Positions 1 to 4,632 of a DNA stretch of 5,784 bases are shown here, piece by piece. The notes beneath the pieces are model-generated. The model was given only the letters and a program-made list of their open reading frames with translations, was not told where the DNA came from and searched no databases. The position numbers and the translations under genes are program-made. Numbering within the stretch: the stretch's first letter is position 1; each line of letters opens with the position of its first letter. This DNA is from Microcaldota archaeon (GTDB lineage Archaea; Micrarchaeota; Micrarchaeia; Micrarchaeales; Micrarchaeaceae). Where the stretch lies: NCBI GenBank assembly GCA_021785805.1, contig JAJYEJ010000049.1, positions 1 to 5,784 on the forward strand, given 5' to 3'.

Positions 1-91
1 ACCCCTACGGGACAAGCCTTCCAGCGGCATACTTGGGTGAACAGTCAGGCAGAATATGTGTGCCTTGTCAGGCCGCGCTACGCCACAGCAG
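1..91. other. left-edge non-assigned segment downstream of the AbiEii-like gene
   Basis: This stretch lies 3' of the AbiEii-like gene and runs to the window edge. No frame gives a recognisable protein. Plus frame 2 closes at a TGA at 38-40 after 12 codons and could be the tail of a convergent gene, but that is too short to judge. Short complementary segments are visible: AGGCA and TGCCT around a 9-nt loop near 46-64, and GACAAG near 11 with CTTGTC near 64. There is no T-run, so no terminator can be called. Confidence 0.3.
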
Positions 92-883
92 TTATTCCAA
101 CACGCCCAGCAGCGTGTGCTTCACTTCCGCTAGCTTCGGAAGCGCCTTTAGCAGGGATGAAAGCTCCTCTCTCCATAGGCTTTCCTTGAATGTCTTTATC
201 CTCCTCTCGAGAAAATTTCTGTCGAATTTCTCTCCGCGCCTTCGCATCTTCTCCTCCACAAGTCCCTGGTCATATTCTGTATTCTTAAATTTAACCATGA
301 AATATGCATCGTAGAGGTCGCGGGCCTTCGTCCTTTCGACTATGGCGCTGAGCTTTTCAGCCAACATCTCCCCTATCCGCATTTTAGGCAGCAGGATTGT
401 GCCTATGTCGGCGTATTTTGACGTCATTCTTGCAGGCTCCGGCTCCATTATCGCATCGCCTCTGAAGCTTACATCAAGTTTTATCTTGTGCCGCACGTTT
501 GTAGTGGCGAACAGCGGTCCCTCTATGAACAACTCTGTCCGCGTTCCCGAAACCTTTCCGTTCGAATCTTTTACCAGAACGTTGCCCTTGTTCTTGCTTA
601 TCCTGTAGCTGAGCTCGAAATCTTTCAGAACCGGAGCCAGAAGCGAGTCTATGCGGCCGGCTATTCCAGTATCCTTTCCTGTGTATGTAAAGTCCAGATC
701 CTCTGAGAACCTATCAAGGCCGTGGAACATGTAAAGCGCTGTTCCTCCTTTGAACTCCGTGTCGGTGGATATCTTGTTTATGGAGAATACCTTGAGCATG
801 AGGTTTACCAGATAGTCTTTCTCTAGTTGTCTCTCATCGCTGAAAAAGTGCGCAAAAGACATGAGCGTATCTTCATCAATCAT
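92..883 (-). CDS. AbiEii-like nucleotidyltransferase toxin (type IV toxin-antitoxin/abortive infection)
   Basis: 263 aa, within the usual size range of the AbiEii/AbiGii family (PF08843), DNA polymerase beta-type nucleotidyltransferases acting as the toxin of AbiE systems. Family members act in the cytosol, and some transfer nucleotides to tRNA acceptor ends. Visible motifs: EKDY at 21-24; the nucleotide-binding GGTAL at 46-50; RFSEDLDF at 58-65 with metal-binding candidates D62 and D64; a third acidic residue in KLDVS (D137); and the C-terminal helical signature EMLAEK (172-177), R184, K186 and RDLYD (188-192). All expected catalytic positions are present, so the enzyme is probably active. 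The ATG at 881-883 overlaps the end of the antitoxin gene by 8 bp, typical of translational coupling. A G-rich GGGGGAT lies 6 nt upstream of the start and may serve as a ribosome site. The substrate is not deducible from the sequence. Confidence 0.88.
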   Translation of the reverse strand: MIDEDTLMSFAHFFSDERQLEKDYLVNLMLKVFSINKISTDTEFKGGTALYMFHGLDRFSEDLDFTYTGKDTGIAGRIDSLLAPVLKDFELSYRISKNKGNVLVKDSNGKVSGTRTELFIEGPLFATTNVRHKIKLDVSFRGDAIMEPEPARMTSKYADIGTILLPKMRIGEMLAEKLSAIVERTKARDLYDAYFMVKFKNTEYDQGLVEEKMRRRGEKFDRNFLERRIKTFKESLWREELSSLLKALPKLAEVKHTLLGVLE

Positions 884-1559
884 AGTTTATCCCCCATTTT
901 TTGTTTTTGCCGCTGGCACCGGTGTTCTGCACGCTTATGTAGCTGCGGTATCTATACCTAAGAAGTGTATCTGCATTTATGCCGGCAAACTCGAGTAGGA
1001 AGCCAAGTTTGCTTACCAGCACCCTGCTGCCCAGCATTACTGCGTACCGTCCTATCGTAGCAATATCTATAAGGTTGTCTTCTCTTGCCGTTGCAATCGC
1101 TTCTTTCAGGACCGAGAAAGGGACGCCACCGAAGTAAAGGCAATCAACGAAGAGCTTTTCAGGTGACGCAATATATGTGTTGGACTTACGGGTATATCCA
1201 AAAAATGACTTCTTCTTGGTTCTTATAAAATTAATCATGGTTCCGCCCACATTGATGGGTTTGTGTCTTTTCAGCGTGATGACCGAGTACCTGAGCACGT
1301 TCTGATCCATCAGACCGTAATACTGCAGGGCGGCATGCATGCTGACGTACGAAGGGTAGACTATGTTTGACGCTATCTCATAACTGCTCACGCCCTCGAT
1401 GTAATACTTGCCACGCTCAATCCTGTGTGCCTTTTTGCTTTTCGACAGGAGCAACGAGGCATACGCCGTCGATTTTCCTAGCATTTTCGCAATGTCATAC
1501 ACCGTGAATACATGAGTGCCGGACCTGGCAAGCCCGTCAATTGCATCCCTAAGTTTCAT
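876..1559 (-). CDS. AbiEi-like antitoxin / winged-helix transcriptional regulator
   Basis: 227 aa. Residues 1-55 look like a winged helix: a helix-turn-helix around VYDIAKMLGKSTAYASLLLSK (20-40), with a wing at RIERGKYYI (47-55). The body carries AbiEi-like signatures: PSYVSMHAALQYYGL (69-83), ASPEKLFVDCLYF (131-143), KLGFLLEFAGI (184-194), and a tail with GKNKKWGI (217-224) resembling the G-x-x-x-x-W-G ending of this family. Characterised AbiEi proteins neutralise AbiEii without stable complex formation and repress their own operon by binding inverted repeats. The gene leads the operon and overlaps the toxin by 8 bp. A perfect palindrome lies 20 bp upstream of its ATG, over the TATA box, which fits autoregulation and a near-leaderless mRNA. 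The family is divergent, so this assignment rests on motifs plus the neighbouring toxin. Confidence 0.82.
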   Translation of the reverse strand: MKLRDAIDGLARSGTHVFTVYDIAKMLGKSTAYASLLLSKSKKAHRIERGKYYIEGVSSYEIASNIVYPSYVSMHAALQYYGLMDQNVLRYSVITLKRHKPINVGGTMINFIRTKKKSFFGYTRKSNTYIASPEKLFVDCLYFGGVPFSVLKEAIATAREDNLIDIATIGRYAVMLGSRVLVSKLGFLLEFAGINADTLLRYRYRSYISVQNTGASGKNKKWGINYD

Positions 1560-1579
1560 AATTTACTATTATAAGGTAA

Positions 1580-1605
1580 GATATTTATATATTTGTATAA
1601 ATATC
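1580..1605. promoter_or_regulatory. perfect inverted repeat: candidate AbiEi operator overlapping the TATA box
   Basis: Arms GATATTTATA (1580-1589) and TATAAATATC (1596-1605) are exact reverse complements separated by TATTTG. On the minus strand the proximal arm is a good archaeal TATA box, centred about 25 bp before the ATG at 1559, so transcription should start at or next to the start codon. A repressor dimer bound here would block TBP. Because the site is symmetric, the other arm could act as a TATA box for plus-strand transcription starting near 1620-1630. Binding by the AbiEi-like protein is inferred from the behaviour of characterised AbiE systems. Confidence 0.65.
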
Positions 1606-1654
1606 ATTACTCAATATAGTATTATGCTGGACTAGGGCGGAAATCGCTGGCATA

Positions 1655-1704
1655 AAATCCTCCTTGTCTGAGATGTGCCTGACGTACATCTTGTGCTTCG
1701 GGCG
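1655..1704 (+). repeat. intergenic hairpin repeat, copy A
   Basis: A 50-bp block matched at 45 of 50 positions by copy B at 3463-3512. It contains an 8-bp stem: AGATGTGC (1671-1678) pairs with GTACATCT (1684-1691), with one G-T wobble, closing a CTGAC loop. It lies in the divergent region between the AbiE operon and the hemerythrin gene. No T-run follows this copy. It might be part of a small RNA, a cis-acting element or a short mobile repeat, and the strand is arbitrary. On the minus strand an AAGGAGG sequence precedes a 22-codon ORF (starting near 1653), but copy B does not preserve it. Confidence 0.7.
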
Positions 1705-1774
1705 ATGCGCTTCAAGTACAATCACAGTGCTCAACAGTCCAATGGGTATTTGCAGTATATATCTCATCTCGCAA

Positions 1775-1783
1775 CGCTTAAAT
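1775..1783 (+). promoter_or_regulatory. TATA-like box of the hemerythrin gene
   Basis: CGCTTAAAT lies about 25-33 bp before the ATG at 1808. This is the spacing expected for a leaderless archaeal transcript. No Shine-Dalgarno sequence precedes the ATG. A second TATA-like stretch (TATATAT, near 1756) would give a leader of about 20-25 nt instead. Confidence 0.4.
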
Positions 1784-1807
1784 TGCTTAAAAGACAACAC
1801 ATACCGT

Positions 1808-2371
1808 ATGGAGCAGTACGATAAAGAGTTTTTGAAATACATGAAGACCAAGTACAAACTTACGTTGGATGAAGCAACAAAAGGTACAGAACCGCAGATA
1901 ATAAAGTTTGCCGTTGCATGGGATGTATGGAAGCAGGCAAAGGGCGCTTACTCTAAGAGGGAGCAAGACATATACGGATTCATGTCCAGAGACCATTCAA
2001 GGCTTGACTATATTTTCCAGGAGTTCAGGAAATCGAAAAAAGCGGCAGAAGCGGAGCAACTCTTTTTGGAATTTAGGGCAGGCATTGAACGCCATATAAA
2101 ATGGGAGGAAGATATCTTATTCCCACTTGCCAAGAAGAAGATGGGGGACGATTCACCGATAATAGACGAACTGATAGTGCAGCATAACAGGATTAAAGAA
2201 GATCTAAGAGGATTGGCTGATAGCTTAAAAGCCAGAGATACAACCCTTGAGAAGGACTTGGAGCAGTTGCTAGCAGCACATGATAAGATGGAGGAAGAAG
2301 ACATGTATCCGTGGATAGATAATTATATCGATGATAAAGCAAAGAAGGAGGCACTATCAAGGATGGTATAA
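1808..2371 (+). CDS. hemerythrin (HHE) domain di-iron protein
   Basis: 187 aa from the ATG at 1808, soluble, mostly helical. Such proteins carry a non-heme di-iron centre and serve in O2, NO or iron sensing, storage or repair. The metal-ligand pattern is clear: H63 in RDHSRLD, HxxxE at H96/E100 in HIKWEEDILFP, H126 in VQHNRI, and HxxxE at H158/E162 in AHDKMEEEDMYP. Residues 1-55 form an additional charged helical N-terminal part of unknown role. The frame stays open upstream to a TTG at 1664, but that extension is cysteine-rich, unlike the domain, and encodes part of the hairpin repeat. The TATA-like box at 1775-1783 also favours 1808. The gene is divergent from AbiE and convergent with the membrane protein, 8 bp away. 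The exact ligand (O2, NO or iron) cannot be read from the sequence. Confidence 0.87.
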   Translation: MEQYDKEFLKYMKTKYKLTLDEATKGTEPQIIKFAVAWDVWKQAKGAYSKREQDIYGFMSRDHSRLDYIFQEFRKSKKAAEAEQLFLEFRAGIERHIKWEEDILFPLAKKKMGDDSPIIDELIVQHNRIKEDLRGLADSLKARDTTLEKDLEQLLAAHDKMEEEDMYPWIDNYIDDKAKKEALSRMV

Positions 2372-2379
2372 TCCTCACT

Positions 2380-2796
2380 CTATGCCGCATTCCTACTCTT
2401 TCTGCCGATTATCGTGCGCCATATGTTGACTGCATGCAACAGAACAGCTACAATCATCGCCATCAACCCTCCAAGGATTACTGCGGCATCCTTCTGTCCT
2501 GTGAGTGCAATACCCTCAAATGCAATTATCCCTGCATTTAGGAGAGCGTATTCTGCGGCTATGACCTTATAATTTGCTCCACTGTGGCGTGAGACCCCAG
2601 GTACAAAAATGTACGATACGCCAAAGATCAGCTGTGTGACAAAACCATACAATAATAGTATGAATATCGGGTCTCTATCTACAGCAACTGCGCCTGACAG
2701 GCTAAAAGCAAGAAGTATCGTACCGACTACGAAGTACAAGAACCCCGTAGCTATGTAAAGCCTTACCATCTTGCTTGTTGCGGCAACATTATCCAT
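2380..2796 (-). CDS. four-helix membrane protein, weakly resembling heme-copper oxidase subunit I-like proteins
   Basis: 138 aa with four hydrophobic segments at about 11-33, 43-65, 77-98 and 104-127, and a basic C-terminal tail (WRTIIGRKSR), which suggests a cytoplasmic C-terminus. The stretch YGFVTQLIFGVSYIFVPGVSRHSG (broken here at YGFVTQLIFGV, 50-60, and SYIFVPGVSR, 61-70) recalls the G-F-V...G-x-x-Y-x-x-x-P pattern of small proteins related to heme-copper oxidase subunit I and NnrS. The histidines that would bind heme are mostly missing: only H71 and H121 are present. Function is therefore unassigned. The gene lies 29 bp downstream of the DUF488 gene on the same strand, and its TATA-like box overlaps that gene's stop codon, so it may be read both from DUF488 and from its own promoter. 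M10 is an alternative start. Confidence 0.72.
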   Translation of the reverse strand: MDNVAATSKMVRLYIATGFLYFVVGTILLAFSLSGAVAVDRDPIFILLLYGFVTQLIFGVSYIFVPGVSRHSGANYKVIAAEYALLNAGIIAFEGIALTGQKDAAVILGGLMAMIVAVLLHAVNIWRTIIGRKSRNAA

Positions 2797-2825
2797 AAAC
2801 GCACCGATTATCTCTTGCAGACCAG

Positions 2826-3362
2826 TTATTTATACACTATATTCAGCCCGTTCACCCTTGCGCTTTTTGTTAGCTCGTGTGGTTTTGAATTGGTCGGACT
2901 GAAGATGTGCCTGACATCCACGCCCCTGACCAGAAGCGCATCTGCTATCAGCGATCTGTGGCATCTCCATGGTACTGCCTCTGCGCACATTATAGCTAGC
3001 TGCCTTTTCTTTGCCAGGCTTATAAGCTCGAGGAGGCTCTTTCTGAACTCACTGGTCCGCATATAGTCTGCAAAGCCTCTGAATGATGCATTGTACCAGT
3101 ATGTATTGGCTGAATCCTTCAATGGATGCCTAAGACCTCCAAGTCCTTTCATATGCACGTAGCGTATGCGATGCCTCTTTAGGCCAGCAGCAAGTCGTTT
3201 CTCATTGAACTGCGGATTGGCCCTAGACTTTGGTATGGTACGTATATCTACCAATTCCTTTATCTTGTATGCGTCCAGCAACCTCACAAATTCGCTAAGC
3301 TTATGTGTTGAGTGGCCTATAGTAAAAATCATCTGCTTGTTTTTAGCCATAAATCGGACCAT
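2826..3362 (-). CDS. DUF488 family protein
   Basis: 178 aa, a full-length and typical member of DUF488 (PF04343), a widespread soluble family of uncertain biochemical function. Conserved blocks in order: TIGHS (14-18), LVDIRTIPKS (37-46) followed by NPQFN (49-53), KGLGGLR (72-78), FRGFADYM (94-101), IMCAEAVPWRCHRSLIADAL (124-143), and VDVRHI (148-153). The conserved C126 and the CHR motif (134-136) are intact. The start is ambiguous: M1 at 3362 or M5 at 3350. M5 leaves less sequence before TIGHS and has a TATA-like TACTAAAAC about 25 bp upstream; M1 would use CATATAAG at 3402-3409. The gene sits directly upstream of the membrane-protein gene and may be cotranscribed with it. The family name is secure but the function is not. 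Confidence 0.92.
   Translation of the reverse strand: MVRFMAKNKQMIFTIGHSTHKLSEFVRLLDAYKIKELVDIRTIPKSRANPQFNEKRLAAGLKRHRIRYVHMKGLGGLRHPLKDSANTYWYNASFRGFADYMRTSEFRKSLLELISLAKKRQLAIMCAEAVPWRCHRSLIADALLVRGVDVRHIFSPTNSKPHELTKSARVNGLNIVYK
2827..2834 (-). promoter_or_regulatory. TATA box of the membrane-protein gene, inside the end of the DUF488 gene
   Basis: The minus strand reads TATAAATA here, a near-consensus archaeal TATA box. Its centre is about 34 bp before the ATG at 2796, so transcription should begin near 2804 with a leader of about 8 nt. The box overlaps the last codons and the TAA stop (2826-2828) of the DUF488 gene. Confidence 0.5.
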
Positions 3363-3401
3363 ACTAATCTGTTTTAGTACCCTACCCGGCTCTGTACATT
3401 C

Positions 3402-3409
3402 CTTATATG
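3402..3409 (-). promoter_or_regulatory. possible TATA box for the DUF488 gene
   Basis: The minus strand reads CATATAAG, about 43 bp before the ATG at 3362, implying a leader of about 18 nt. The surrounding DNA (about 3396-3465) is very AT-rich and offers several alternatives, including two tandem copies of TTTAAATAA at 3410-3427, so the choice is uncertain. Confidence 0.3.
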
Positions 3410-3462
3410 TTTAAATAATTTAAATAAACTATACGATTTACATCAATTAAAACACATTATTT

Positions 3463-3512
3463 AAATCCTCCTTGTCTGAGATGCGCCTGACGCGCATCTT
3501 CTGCATCGGGCG
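3463..3512 (+). repeat. intergenic hairpin repeat, copy B
   Basis: The second copy of the 50-bp block. The stem is perfect: AGATGCGC (3479-3486) pairs with GCGCATCT (3492-3499) around the same CTGAC loop. Relative to copy A, one T-A pair has become C-G and one G-T wobble has become G-C. The block continues into CGCTCAAG and a T5 run (3519-3523), which could end a plus-strand RNA of about 60 nt. It lies between the 3' end of the hydrolase gene and the 5' end of the DUF488 gene, so on the minus strand it could instead form a 3' UTR hairpin of the hydrolase mRNA. Confidence 0.72.
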
Positions 3513-3518
3513 CTCAAG

Positions 3519-3538
3519 TTTTTCTGGCCGTCGAAAAA
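3519..3538. terminator. candidate bidirectional terminator (T5 runs on both strands)
   Basis: TTTTTC (3519-3524) and GAAAAA (3533-3538) are inverted copies around an 8-nt loop. Each strand therefore carries a T5 run, the usual archaeal intrinsic termination signal. The minus-strand run lies about 35 nt after the hydrolase stop codon. The plus-strand run directly follows hairpin repeat B. Confidence 0.4.
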
Positions 3539-3572
3539 GTCCATTTTAAGGAAAGTCTTGTCGTCGGCAGGT

Positions 3573-4463
3573 TCAATCCCTGGTATTTACCGGGCGGCTT
3601 TCAACTTGCGAGACAAAATTAGAGATAATGTCCGCTACCCTACCTTCGCTACCTAGATAGTAATGCCCTACGCCTTTTATCACATGTGACTCAAAAAAAT
3701 TTGAGTTTGATCTACTCTCTAGTAATTTTAGATACGGTTCCCTAGACGGCTTTTCTTTACTTCCAAATAGCGCAAGTACCGGAGTCCTAATTTTACTAAA
3801 TTCCTTCAGTTTACCATTATAGTTGAAGAGTCTTGCTTCAATGTTTTCGGTGTCCGCAACTGATAGAAACCGTTGCGGGGTCTCACCGTGTACAAAGTTG
3901 AACTGATATCCGTCTCCTTCTTCTACAAGTTTTTTTGCCATTTTAACGGTTTTATCAAAATTTCTACCCAGCATGTGTTTCCATATATTATAGTCATCAG
4001 AAGGCGACATCAGAACAAGCCCTATCACATCGCTATTAATCTTTCTGAACTGATAATAGGTGACCTTTTGGCAGCCAGTACTATGACCACAAAGCACGAA
4101 TTTTCTAAAACCGAGTTGCTTTAAGTATTTTATTGCCCCGTCTATATCTAACACCGTCTCTTCAAACTTTTCTAGTTCAACCCCTCCAACAAGCCTTGTT
4201 CTCTTTTTACCAACTATCCTAGTTATAAAGGCAACTTTATCGTGACCCCTGGTATTGATGGAAAGGGCTGAAATTTTCCTCCTACTTAATTCCCTGACCA
4301 TCCCTGCCGCAGGTTCACGGTAGAAATTTCCACCCCACTCATGCACATAGATTACGCAAGGTTTGGTTTTTTCTCTTCTAACTAAAAAGCCCTCCAAAAC
4401 GAGGCCGTCGCTGGTCTTGAATTGAACTATGTCCCCTTTTGCTATAGTCTGATTCGTAGTCAC
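3573..4463 (-). CDS. alpha/beta hydrolase, possibly DUF1749-like
   Basis: 296 aa, no signal peptide, probably a cytosolic hydrolase. After an N-terminal beta region (FKTSDGLVLEGFLV, 15-28) comes the oxyanion-hole strand YVHEWGG (39-45), then the arginine/glycine turn NTRGHD (70-75). The nucleophile elbow is GHSTGCQ (126-132) with S128, and the strand PVLALFGSKEK (228-238) leads to the terminal histidine in KGVGHYY (263-269, H267). The acid is not obvious: no Asp follows the LFG strand, so E237 or E242 may serve. GHSTGCQ resembles the elbow of DUF1749 hydrolases; dienelactone hydrolase or serine aminopeptidase-like enzymes are alternatives. The start is GTG at 4463: an in-frame TAG lies 12 nt upstream and the next ATG is M55, inside the fold. 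It is divergent from the phosphotransferase gene. Substrate unknown. Confidence 0.85.
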   Translation of the reverse strand: MTTNQTIAKGDIVQFKTSDGLVLEGFLVRREKTKPCVIYVHEWGGNFYREPAAGMVRELSRRKISALSINTRGHDKVAFITRIVGKKRTRLVGGVELEKFEETVLDIDGAIKYLKQLGFRKFVLCGHSTGCQKVTYYQFRKINSDVIGLVLMSPSDDYNIWKHMLGRNFDKTVKMAKKLVEEGDGYQFNFVHGETPQRFLSVADTENIEARLFNYNGKLKEFSKIRTPVLALFGSKEKPSREPYLKLLESRSNSNFFESHVIKGVGHYYLGSEGRVADIISNFVSQVESRPVNTRD

Positions 4464-4491
4464 AGATTCACTCTAGCTATAAGGAAATAGG

Positions 4492-4500
4492 TATTTTTAA
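4492..4500 (-). promoter_or_regulatory. TATA-like box of the hydrolase gene
   Basis: The minus strand reads TTAAAAATA, centred about 33 bp before the GTG at 4463, which predicts a leader of about 7 nt. No Shine-Dalgarno sequence is visible, in keeping with the near-leaderless pattern of the other genes. Confidence 0.4.
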
Positions 4501-4563
4501 TCATTATCCTTGCCCTTAATAGTATTAAACAATATACTTCGGGGTTCCACCTCGGGCTCAACG

Positions 4564-4587
4564 TCTGCATCGAGCACTCAAGTTTTT
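4564..4587 (+). repeat. partial third copy of the intergenic repeat (tail only), copy C
   Basis: This segment matches 3500-3523, the tail of copy B, at 22 of 24 positions, ending in the same CTCAAGTTTTT. The hairpin half is not conserved here. The final T-run merges with the TATA-like box of the phosphotransferase gene, so the repeat forms part of that promoter region. Confidence 0.55.
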
Positions 4588-4590
4588 ATA
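4583..4590 (+). promoter_or_regulatory. TATA-like box of the phosphotransferase gene
   Basis: TTTTTATA is centred about 46 bp before the ATG at 4633, giving a leader of about 20 nt. CTTAATTT near 4601-4608 is an alternative box that would give a leaderless transcript. The two cannot be separated by eye. Confidence 0.4.
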
Positions 4591-4632
4591 GTTACGACTC
4601 TTAATTTCGTACAAATAGGTTAAGCTGGTCTC

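Noticed and set aside
33..314. 93-aa plus-strand ORF at the left edge
   Set aside because: It is antisense to the well-supported AbiEii-like gene and resembles no protein family.
1666..1704. Box C/D or H/ACA guide RNA at the hairpin repeat
   Set aside because: CTGA elements are present, but there is no RTGATGA box C, and no ACA or kink-turn arrangement could be recognised.
1664..1807. N-terminal extension of the hemerythrin frame to a TTG start
   Set aside because: The added 48 residues are cysteine-rich and unlike the domain, they encode part of the hairpin repeat, and a TATA-like box lies just before the ATG at 1808.
1585..1857. 90-aa minus-strand ORF across the AbiE/hemerythrin intergenic region
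   Set aside because: It overlaps the hemerythrin start, the repeat and the operator, and has no recognisable family. An internal AAGGAGG followed by ATG near 1651-1653 looks like a start signal, but the 22-codon product is not preserved at repeat copy B.
3567..3583. tRNA T-arm-like sequence (GCAGGTTCAATCCCTGG) at the end of the hydrolase gene
   Set aside because: It matches the T-loop consensus with four stem pairs, but no acceptor partner, D-arm or convincing anticodon arm exists upstream at proper spacing. It also overlaps the hydrolase C-terminal codons. It could be an integration relic, but chance is as likely.
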